From Nibricoccus aquaticus (GTDB taxonomy: Bacteria; Verrucomicrobiota; Verrucomicrobiia; Opitutales; Opitutaceae): DNA of 64,000 bases. The notes beneath the pieces are model-generated. The model saw nothing but the letters and a program-made list of their open reading frames with translations. It was not told the origin of the DNA and searched no databases. The stretch is taken from the NCBI RefSeq assembly GCF_002310495.1, contig NZ_CP023344.1:4605501-4669500 (forward strand), given 5' to 3'. The stretch's first letter is position 1. The number at the start of each line of letters is the position of its first letter. A program made the position numbers and the translations under genes. Shown here one piece after another: positions 17,218 through 24,343 of the stretch.

Positions 17218-17535
17218 ATGAGCGCACCCTACCCTTCTTTTTCAGAAAAAGCCGCAGCGGCCCAGCTCTTGGACCGCATCAGAGCCCAGCGGCTTGGACG
17301 CAATTGGTCGCAACTGGAAATGGCGCAGCGCGCCGGCGTTTCGTACGCAGCGTATAAGGCTTTCGAGCGTGGTGTAGGAAACATCACACTGATCAATCTT
17401 CTGAAAATTTTGAGTGTCCTAAACTGCCTGGACCGGCTCGCTGAACTGGTGCCGCCGGTTGTCCCAGCCGAAAAGGAAACGCTCGCCACGTTGGAAAAAC
17501 CGAAGCGCGTGCGGGCGACGGCCCGACGTTCCTGA
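17218..17535 (+). CDS. HipB-like XRE-family antitoxin
   Basis: This 105-residue protein has one helix-turn-helix at about 18-75 (LDRIRAQRLGRNWSQLEMAQ then RAGVSYAAYKAFERG), typical of Cro/CI-type HipB proteins. A basic C-terminal tail rich in Arg and Lys follows (PKRVRATARRS). The stop is 6 bp before the hipA-like start, so the two are one operon. In known pairs HipB neutralises HipA and represses the operon by binding palindromes, and two matching palindromes lie just upstream. No convincing Shine-Dalgarno site precedes the ATG, so translation may be weak or leaderless. The pair lies beside recombinase genes, as expected for an acquired module. Confidence 0.82.
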   Translation: MSAPYPSFSEKAAAAQLLDRIRAQRLGRNWSQLEMAQRAGVSYAAYKAFERGVGNITLINLLKILSVLNCLDRLAELVPPVVPAEKETLATLEKPKRVRATARRS

Positions 17536-17541
17536 TCGCTC

Positions 17542-18849
17542 ATGAAAACAACGTCCGTCCCTTCGATCGGGGTCCACTGGTACAACTTTTCTGCCGTCGG
17601 AAAGGTGCTTGTCCCTGGAGAGCCACGTTTCGCGTACCTGCCCGAATGGCTGTCGGCAGGTTTTAATCTCTCACCCATCCAAATACCCTTCACCGAAACC
17701 TTCCATCGCGTCCGCGAGAAGGAATTCGATTTTTTGCCGGGCTTTCTGGCCGACAGTATTCCCGATCAGTGGGGCCAAAAAATCATGGCCGCCGATCTCG
17801 CGAAGTACGGTCTTAAAATAACGCCGCTCAACAAACTTGCGTGGGTCGGAACCCGTGGGATTGGCGCTCTGAAATTTTTGCCCCCAGCGTCCGAAGATCG
17901 TTCGAGCAATTGGGAGTCCGTTTCTCCTTTGTATCTCGCTCGTGAAGCCCAGGAAGTTTTCAAGAAGTCTCCGCCCGAGGCATTCGAACACTTGCTGAAA
18001 GCAGGCACGGCAGGCGGCGCCTTTCCGAAAGCCAACGTGGCACTGCTGCCTGACCGAACCCTGCTGTGTGGCGGCGATGTCGCCAAGGATCTCAAAGCAC
18101 AGCATCCCGGTGCTAGGCTGGGCATCTTGAAACTCGACAGTGAAGACACGCCCGGGCGTCCAAGTACTGACGGGAGGCTCGAATACGCCTACTTGGCAAT
18201 GGCACGGGCTGCAGGTATCCGGACGACCGCCGCGGAACTACTTTCTGACGAAGAGGGGGAACGCGTTCGCAATCACCTTTTCGTGGTGCGGTTCGACGTC
18301 TCCGAAGCTGGCGATCACCGATTGCACCTGGTCACGCTGGCGGGACTTCTGGAACGGTTCACGCTGACGTATTCAAATCTCATCGACGCCACCAGGCGCC
18401 TGACCAATGACCGGCGTGAGGTGGCAGAAGCGGTCCGGCGAATGATCTTCAATGCCCGGGCAGGGAATTCCGACGATCATGGAAAAAATCACTCCTTCGC
18501 TTTCGATGACAGGACGGGCGAGTGGAAGCTCACTCCGGCCTACGATCTGACATTAAATTACTCGGAAGGACGCCTGTACCATGGGCTGCTGCATCAAACG
18601 TTTGGCGGAACCCCCGCCCTTAACCAGATGAGGGAACTTGCCGGCGATTTCCTGATTTTGGGCGACGAGTTCGATGTGATCGATGCCCAAGTGAAAGCAG
18701 CCATCGACAGATGGCCCGCCTTTGCTGCTGATGCATTTCTCACACAGGCTGAGACCGATCGTGTAAGCGAAATACATCGGGGAATTGCAGAGCGGCTTCA
18801 GTTGCAGACTCCTTCTCGGCCGCTTAAAACCCCACGCCGGTTTAGGTGA
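17542..18849 (+). CDS. HipA-like serine/threonine kinase toxin
   Basis: The protein has 435 residues, the usual HipA length. An N-terminal HipA_N-type domain contains the LPEWL and FDFLPGFLADSIPDQWGQ blocks. The glycine-rich loop LLKAGTAGGAFPKANV replaces the usual GSSGGARPK-like segment. The catalytic block NARAGNSDDHGKNHSFAF, at about 303-320, has the DDH-x-KN core of HipA kinases, and LTPAYDLTLN supplies the metal-binding Asp. Classical HipA phosphorylates glutamyl-tRNA synthetase and induces growth arrest; the target of this homologue is unknown. All key residues are present, so it is probably functional. Coupling to the HTH gene 6 bp upstream supports a type II toxin-antitoxin pair. Confidence 0.88.
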   Translation: MKTTSVPSIGVHWYNFSAVGKVLVPGEPRFAYLPEWLSAGFNLSPIQIPFTETFHRVREKEFDFLPGFLADSIPDQWGQKIMAADLAKYGLKITPLNKLAWVGTRGIGALKFLPPASEDRSSNWESVSPLYLAREAQEVFKKSPPEAFEHLLKAGTAGGAFPKANVALLPDRTLLCGGDVAKDLKAQHPGARLGILKLDSEDTPGRPSTDGRLEYAYLAMARAAGIRTTAAELLSDEEGERVRNHLFVVRFDVSEAGDHRLHLVTLAGLLERFTLTYSNLIDATRRLTNDRREVAEAVRRMIFNARAGNSDDHGKNHSFAFDDRTGEWKLTPAYDLTLNYSEGRLYHGLLHQTFGGTPALNQMRELAGDFLILGDEFDVIDAQVKAAIDRWPAFAADAFLTQAETDRVSEIHRGIAERLQLQTPSRPLKTPRRFR

Positions 18850-18877
18850 CGCACCATTGGGCAGCGGGAGGGACCGC

Positions 18878-18894
18878 GCCGGTAACTCACCGGC
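18878..18894 (+). promoter_or_regulatory. Hairpin abutting a recombinase start codon
   Basis: GCCGGT and ACCGGC form a perfect 6-bp stem around AACTC, ending at the base before the ATG at 18895. A GGGAGG tract (18865-18870) lies just upstream of it, too far from the ATG unless the hairpin forms. It could tune recombinase translation or be a weak hipA terminator without a T-tract. Confidence 0.4.
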
Positions 18895-19500
18895 ATGAGC
18901 GCACGACCTCTTTCGGAAGAAGAATATGCCCGCATGGTGGAGTTTCTCGGAGCAGCCGGACGCCAGCGTGACCGACTGCTGCTGGTCCTTGGATGCGGCA
19001 CCGGCTACCGCATCACCGAGCTGCTGTCGCTGACCATCGCACAGGTGTGGGACGGCAAAGCAGCCCGCAAAGAAGTGCTCGTCGCACGGCGAAATCTGAA
19101 AGGCGGATCCGGCGCACATTGCCGGTCGGTACGATCGCGCCGCGTTCCATTGTCTGCAAAGATTCAGGAATTAGTAGCGGAGTACATGGTATCGCTTGCT
19201 GCTACAGCTTCGCCTGAAGCGGCGCTTTTTCTCACAGACCGGTCAGGGTGGACCGCGATGAACCGCTCGTCAGCATTTCGAATGCTCACTAGAACAGCAA
19301 AGGACTGCGGGATAGATGAGCGAAGAGTATCCACTCACTGCTTACGAAAGATCTTTGTGGCCAGGGCCTACAGAGCTACCGGCCACGATCTGATCAAAAC
19401 CCAGCGGATCGTCGGGCACCGTTCACCGATGACGACGGCCCGCTACTTGGAAACCGATCAATCTGAACTCGACGAACTGGTACGCACCCTGGCGGCCTGA
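18895..19500 (+). CDS. Short tyrosine recombinase (catalytic domain only)
   Basis: This 201-residue protein corresponds to the catalytic domain of phage-integrase-type recombinases. The RHRHY set can be followed: Arg in GYRITELLSL (about 41), Lys in NLKGG, His and Arg in STHCLRKIFV, His in VGHRSPMTT and the nucleophilic Tyr in ARYLE near the C-terminus. The N-terminal core-binding (SAM-like) domain of about 100 residues is absent, and the gene starts right after hipA-like, so there is no room for it. The protein may be a domain-only recombinase or a 5'-shortened gene that found a new start. Its stop falls at the point where integron-integrase homology begins, suggesting a recombination junction. 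Confidence 0.8.
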   Translation: MSARPLSEEEYARMVEFLGAAGRQRDRLLLVLGCGTGYRITELLSLTIAQVWDGKAARKEVLVARRNLKGGSGAHCRSVRSRRVPLSAKIQELVAEYMVSLAATASPEAALFLTDRSGWTAMNRSSAFRMLTRTAKDCGIDERRVSTHCLRKIFVARAYRATGHDLIKTQRIVGHRSPMTTARYLETDQSELDELVRTLAA

Positions 19501-19501
19501 G

Positions 19502-20311
19502 TCCGGGTATCTCACCAACCTAGCTGTACAGTCGCAGATGTCTTCCAGCGGACAGAAACAGGCTCTTAACGCCTTGGTCTTCTTCTTCAGAGAGGCACTC
19601 AAAAAAGATCTGGGTGCCCTCGGAGATTTTGTCCGGGCCAAGCGGAAGCATCCTCGCATTCCGGTCGTTCTTTCCCGGGAAGAATTGAACCGACTCTTTG
19701 ACGTGCTACCCGGCACCTATCGCTTAATGGCCGAACTCCAATATGGGAGCGGACTGCGGATCACCGAACTGTTGGAGCTGCGCGTACAGAGCCTCGATCT
19801 GGCCAGAGGCCGGTTGCTCGTTCGGGGCGGCAAAGGTGACAAGGATCGCGCCACCGTTCTTTCCCAAAAACTTGTCTCCCCACTCCATGCGCACTTGGGA
19901 CGCCTTCGCGACCTGTTCGCGCAGGACCGCGCAAGCAACATACCCGGAGTCTGGTTACCGCTAAATGTGGAACGTAAGTACCCCAACGCCGGTGTCCAGT
20001 GGCCTTGGCAGTGGGTTTTTCCGATGAGAGAACTCTCCCGCGACAGGCAGACTGGAATCGTCCGCCGGCATCATGTGCTCGACGGCACTTTCCAGCGCGT
20101 GACTAAGACGGCGGCGGAGAAAGCGGGCATCGACAAGCGCGTCACACCTCATGTTCTTCGGCATTCATTCGCGACTCACATGCTCGAGTCTGGAGTAGAC
20201 TTACGTGCGCTTCAGGATCTCCTCGGACACGCCAACGTGGAAACAACCCAGATCTACACCCACGTCACCGTTCGTCCGGGGCTGGGTGCGCGCAGTCCGC
20301 TAGACCTTTAG
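19502..20311 (+). pseudogene. Integron-integrase-like (IntI-type) gene lacking its 5' end
   Basis: The product from ATG 19538 has 257 residues; integron integrases are usually about 320-340. All catalytic residues remain: Arg in SGLRITELLEL, HVLRHSFATHML, LLGHANVETT and Tyr in IYTHV. The IntI-specific extra patch is present as PNAGVQWPWQWVFP and RRHH. Homology continues upstream of that ATG (YLTNLAVQSQ then MSSSGQKQALNALVFFFREA, as in the VSASTQNQALNAL region of IntI), yet no start codon or ribosome site exists there and homology ends near 19500. About 60 N-terminal residues are therefore missing. Loss of much of the N-terminal DNA-binding part should impair activity; a residual product is possible. 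Confidence 0.75.
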
Positions 20312-20646
20312 AGACGCAACCGGAACGTCCCTCGGAGGCCTAAGTCCTCACGAATACATCGCTTTTTCGTGACCTCAACCGGACGGAAGAGTCAGCACAG
20401 CTGGCCTGGGTTTCAGTTTCAGCGGCGTCCAAATCCGGTTGCTCGTCCCGATCATTAGGCCGCACTCGTCTCCAGCGAAACAAGCGCGGAGAAACCCGCG
20501 ATGAACGCGAAACCGGTTACGTGTTTACCGGTTGAAGAGGCCTTGGATTTTGTGCCGTTGCCCAGATTCAAGCGGATGAATGCCGCGCTCTTCGTGCTCC
20601 CGCCGAGCACCGGCTTTGCTTCAGGGTGAACCCCCACGCCCCAAAC
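20312..20646. other. Intergenic stretch with AACCGGT palindromes
   Basis: No convincing gene is seen in these 335 bp. AACCGGTT at 20511-20518 is a perfect 8-bp palindrome, and AACCGGT / ACCGGTT also form inverted arms at 20511-20517 and 20527-20533 around 9 bp. They lie about 115 bp upstream of the beta-helix gene and could be an operator. A 42-codon plus-strand frame from 20501 covers them but has no recognisable motif. Confidence 0.35.
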
Positions 20647-22632
20647 ATGAAATCTTCATTGCTCTCTTCCGCTGCCGCCTGTCCGGCTCAGCGTTTTTCC
20701 TTCCGCTTGAGCCTGCAACTTACCCTCGGCTTTGCCTTGTTGGCCGGAAGCACCCGCGCCGCCAATATGACCATCACCCAGGGCCTGTTGGATAATCGAG
20801 GCAGCGTGATCGATTTTTCCCAGTCCACCATCGGCACCGGAATCCATGCGATCACCAACACCCTCCAGCCCGGGGACACGATCTATATCCAGGCCCACAC
20901 CCGGAAAATGATCCGGCTGAAAAACCTCACCCAAGGCACTACCGCCAATCCCATCATCATCACCAACACCGGCGGCCAGCTCATCCTCACCAATACTCCC
21001 AACGTCGCGCCTGACGGCCAGGGCATCGATCTGGCGGGCGTCCGGCACGCGATTCTCCGCGGCACCCCTTCGCCCGGCAATTATGACTACGGGATCAAGG
21101 TCGCCAGCACCAAGAGCGGCTACAATGGCGTGAAGATCGGCCACAACTACGCCACGGATCCGGCCGCTTACGTTTGCTCCCTGGATGTCGAGGTCACCGG
21201 ACTTGAGATCGCCAACACCGGCTTCTCCGGGATCCAGGCCAAATGCGAGCCTACCCTCGATAAACTTCCCGCCGGCTACATCATGGATAACATCCGCATC
21301 CACGGTAATTACATCCACGATACGACCGGCGAGGGCCTCTACCTCGGCTGGACCAGCTATCCCAACCACCACGACATGAGCAATGTGTCTGTCTACGACA
21401 ACCTGCTGGTGAACACCGGCTGGGACGCCATTCAGCTCAACACCTGCATCATTGGGGGGCTCATCTACAACAACGTGGTCCTCGGCTACGGTCTCACGAG
21501 CTACACCTATAGCACCACTTACCCCGAGCGTTATTCCTGGCAGAACGAAGGCATCAGTATTGGCGGCAAATCCACCGTGAAAATCTTTAACAACTGGATC
21601 CAGGCCGGCAACGCCTACTCCGGTTCCTCGGTCAACATCGCCATGTACGGCCCCACCAGCATCCATAACAACGTCTTCATTTTGGGCGCTTACGGCGCCA
21701 CGGTCCAGGAAGACGCCATCTACGTCAACGAACTCGCCAGTGCCCCGCCCCTCATCGGCGCCACCCTCGACATCCTTAATAACACCATCATTCAGCCAGA
21801 CCGAAACGGCCTGGGGCTCAGTGCAAACGTCACCGTCCCGACCCGGTTCATCAACAACATCGTCGCGCAGCCCGTCAACGGCACCTACGTCGTCAATTCC
21901 TCTCCGACCGCCTCGCTCACGCAGAACAACAACCTCCACGTGAGCACGGTCGCCGCCGCCGGTTTTGTCGATGCCGCCAACGCCGACTACCAGCTCACGG
22001 GCAGCTCTGCGGCTGTCGACGCCGGCGCGAATCTCACCAGCTCCGGTGTCACGGACGATTTTGAAGGCGCCCCCCGCCCCCTCAGCGCGGCCTTCGATAT
22101 CGGCGCTTACGAACGCGAATACACCCCGGTCACCGACATCCTCACGCCCCTCGCTTGGGGCACCGCGACGGGCAGTGCTTACTGCCCCGCCTCGACCGCC
22201 TTCACCGCGCAACCGACGTGGGATGCCGTCAACTCCCGTCCCACCGGCGACGATCCCACCCCGCAGTCCAACACGACCACCGCCTATGCGAATCGTCACT
22301 GGTATGTCGATTTCGGTCCCGCCTACACCAGCGTGCGCCTTACCGGCACATGGACGCGCTACCGTCCCTCCAGTCCGGGCAACCACCCCGGCTTCGCTTC
22401 CGTCTGGTGGGATGACGACAACGACAACGTCAATGACGGCATCAATGCTGCACCCTTGAATTTCTCCACGGCGCAAGGTCTCGCCAACGTCGGCACTCAG
22501 CAATGGGTGCGAGACGCTGACTTCAGTGCTGCGCCCCTCACGCCCGCGGGCCGCTATCTGGTGTTCAGCACTGGCCCAGCCCCGAGCAACCGGCCCAACG
22601 AATTCGCCTTCAGCGGCTATACCGTGCCCTGA
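20647..22632 (+). CDS. Secreted right-handed parallel beta-helix protein
   Basis: From ATG 20647 the protein has 661 residues with a long signal region (about 1-40, ending LLAGSTRAA). Residues about 45-450 show repeating beta-helix coils rich in Asn and Gly: IRIHGNYIHDTTGEGLYLG, VYDNLLVNTGWDAIQLN, KIFNNWIQAG, TSIHNNVFILG, LDILNNTIIQ. DDFEGAPRPLSAAFDIGAYE is the choice-of-anchor-Q type ending of such proteins. A C-terminal beta-rich module of about 160 residues follows with DDDNDNVNDG and may bind calcium. Polysaccharide lyases of families PL1, PL6 and PL9 share the fold, but I cannot identify catalytic residues. A strong terminator ends the unit. It stands alone next to recombinase genes, so it may be acquired. 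Confidence 0.8.
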   Translation: MKSSLLSSAAACPAQRFSFRLSLQLTLGFALLAGSTRAANMTITQGLLDNRGSVIDFSQSTIGTGIHAITNTLQPGDTIYIQAHTRKMIRLKNLTQGTTANPIIITNTGGQLILTNTPNVAPDGQGIDLAGVRHAILRGTPSPGNYDYGIKVASTKSGYNGVKIGHNYATDPAAYVCSLDVEVTGLEIANTGFSGIQAKCEPTLDKLPAGYIMDNIRIHGNYIHDTTGEGLYLGWTSYPNHHDMSNVSVYDNLLVNTGWDAIQLNTCIIGGLIYNNVVLGYGLTSYTYSTTYPERYSWQNEGISIGGKSTVKIFNNWIQAGNAYSGSSVNIAMYGPTSIHNNVFILGAYGATVQEDAIYVNELASAPPLIGATLDILNNTIIQPDRNGLGLSANVTVPTRFINNIVAQPVNGTYVVNSSPTASLTQNNNLHVSTVAAAGFVDAANADYQLTGSSAAVDAGANLTSSGVTDDFEGAPRPLSAAFDIGAYEREYTPVTDILTPLAWGTATGSAYCPASTAFTAQPTWDAVNSRPTGDDPTPQSNTTTAYANRHWYVDFGPAYTSVRLTGTWTRYRPSSPGNHPGFASVWWDDDNDNVNDGINAAPLNFSTAQGLANVGTQQWVRDADFSAAPLTPAGRYLVFSTGPAPSNRPNEFAFSGYTVP

Positions 22633-22682
22633 TTTCGCTCACGGTTGATCGCTCTCGAGCGTCTCGCACCTCCGCCCGCCTC

Positions 22683-22716
22683 TCGGCGCTCCCTTCCCGG
22701 AGCGCCGATTTTATTT
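22683..22716 (+). terminator. Rho-independent terminator
   Basis: TCGGCGCTCC (22683-22692) and GGAGCGCCGA (22699-22708) form a perfect 10-bp stem with a 6-nt loop, followed by TTTTATTT. It lies 50 bp after the beta-helix gene stop. Confidence 0.9.
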
Positions 22717-22898
22717 CCTGGGGTCCACTATGCCGGCGTTGGCCTAGGCTTGTTTTTGTGCCGACGATCTCCTGTCCATCCCGTTGGGCGGATGGTGCGC
22801 GGGAGTGTCAGACGGGCATGCTGGCGATAGACTTCACGCGTAAGATGGAACCCCTTTCCGTCAGCGAGCCCATCGCCGAATTTTTCTGGCTTTCTGCT

Positions 22899-23045
22899 CT
22901 ATGAAAAAATGACCGAAGGGTTAAACGCTACTCCTTCCTTTTTAAGGATGATATCATTCGAGGGCTTAGTGATCTTAATTTTTCTACCGAAGATCATCAG
23001 CGCTATTCCTGCCGAACGAATCACGTTCTCTCCCAACTCGACCAT
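22899..23045 (-). other. AT-richer stretch with a possible small ORF
   Basis: An ATG at 23045 opens a 48-codon frame (MVELGENVIRSAGIALMIFG and onward, ending in NPSVIFS). Base composition from about 22900 to 23230 is visibly more AT-rich than the neighbours. A second overlapping minus-strand frame (23021-23254) has no motif. Nothing recognisable is seen in the remainder of the 22717-23524 gap, whose right part is C-rich and non-coding in appearance. This could be the remnant of a transferred gene. Confidence 0.25.
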
Positions 23046-23524
23046 GACCGTAGGTCCGAAGCTACGTCTTTAGCGTACTCCTCCTTGGAATTCCCTCCGT
23101 CAATTTCCGATTTCTTCAGATTCAAATCTTGTCCTCGGTCATCTCCCAAAATGTAGTTGAGTTCGAATACATGGCCAATCCGTGCCCTGCTTTCTTTTTC
23201 ACCCTCACGATGACTGCGGCATAAAGGTGCACAGCATGCGTGCAAACAACGCACTCACTTTCCGCGGTCAGACCTTAGTATGTCGGCCGCGCCTTCGGCC
23301 ACCAAGCGCTAGGACACATCGACGTGCGCCTGTCACGCGAGCCCCCGCACCGCCGCCGCTCCATCCCCCTCCCCTTCTCACTCACCCACCAACCCTTGAA
23401 TCATCTCCCAAAGATATCGTGCCCGGAGAGTCCCGACGCGCTTGGCTCGAAAATGCAGGCCCCGCGCTCCTCGACGGGCAGCTAAACTCCCTGTCACCAC
23501 GCGGTGGGAGTGGATTGGACTCCC

Positions 23525-24262
23525 TCACTCCGAGCATATCTCCACTGCCTCCTTGAGCGAATCGAGCGGCGGCGTGCGTTTCGGCAGGAATTCCTGGGCC
23601 ACGAATCCCGTGAACCCGGTCGCCTTGATCGCGCGCATGATGGCGGGGTAGTTCAATTCCTGGGTGTCATCGATCTCGTTCCGCCCGGGATAGCCCGCCG
23701 TGTGGTAGTGGCCGATGTAGGGATGGCTCTGCTGGATTGTGCGGATGACGTCTCCCTCCATGACCTGCATGTGATAGATGTCGTAAAGCAGCTTGAACCG
23801 CTCGGAACCCACGCGTTTGACCAGTTCAACGCCCCACGGTGTGCGGTCGCACATGTAATCTTGGTGGTTCACCTTCGAATTCATGAGTTCCATGCACACG
23901 GTGACGCCGCGCTTCTCGGCCTCGCCGACGATCTGCTTCAGGCCGGTCGCGCAGTTCTCCAGCCCTTGCTCATCGGGCATGCCGTCGCGATTGCCGGAGA
24001 ACAGGATCACGTTGGGCAGGCCGGCCTCGGCGCACTGATTGATGCGTTCAATCATCGACGGCACATAGGCCGCATGATGTTCGAGGCGGTTCATTCCCTT
24101 TCCGATGCTCGTGGTGCCGTTGGCCATGGCGCAGGTCAGGCCCAGCTTCTGCACCACCGCCCACTCGGCCGGGTCGAGCAGCTCGACCGACTCGATGCCG
24201 AAGCCCTTCACCACCGCGGCGAACTCGGCCAGCGGGATATCCGGGTAGCACCACTTGCACAC
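23525..24262 (-). CDS. Hydroxypyruvate-isomerase-like TIM-barrel protein
   Basis: The protein belongs to the xylose-isomerase-like TIM barrel superfamily, closest in pattern to hydroxypyruvate isomerase (Hyi-like). Blocks seen are SVCKWCYPDIPLAEFA, IESVELLDPAEWAVVQKLGL, NVILFSGNRDGM, VTVCMELMNSKVNHQDYMCD (metal-binding Glu), LLYDIYHMQVMEGDVI (Asp/His), IGHYHTAGYPGRNEID and FVAQEFLP (last Glu). From GTG 24262 the product has 245 residues, but that start cuts into the first conserved strand, since the frame reads FRHSVCKWCY across it. The frame is open up to the TonB-receptor stop, and a CTG at 24328 sits 5 nt after a perfect GGAGG, giving 267 residues. That may be the real start. It is cotranscribed after the receptor. 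Confidence 0.82.
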   Translation of the reverse strand: MCKWCYPDIPLAEFAAVVKGFGIESVELLDPAEWAVVQKLGLTCAMANGTTSIGKGMNRLEHHAAYVPSMIERINQCAEAGLPNVILFSGNRDGMPDEQGLENCATGLKQIVGEAEKRGVTVCMELMNSKVNHQDYMCDRTPWGVELVKRVGSERFKLLYDIYHMQVMEGDVIRTIQQSHPYIGHYHTAGYPGRNEIDDTQELNYPAIMRAIKATGFTGFVAQEFLPKRTPPLDSLKEAVEICSE

Positions 24263-24343
24263 CGAATGGCGGAAGCCGCCGGGCGTGAGCGCGGCGGCCC
24301 GTGCAAGACTGGAGGGGATGGATGGCAGGAAAACCTCCGGTGA

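Noticed and set aside
20455-20637. A 60-codon minus-strand frame in the recombinase/beta-helix gap
   Set aside because: No ribosome site, no recognisable motif and no partner genes; probably chance.
20656-22503. A 615-codon minus-strand open frame opposite the beta-helix gene
   Set aside because: It is antisense to a gene with signal peptide and clear fold motifs; its product is a Val/Gly/Asp-rich shadow with no motif. Strong third-position GC bias creates such frames.
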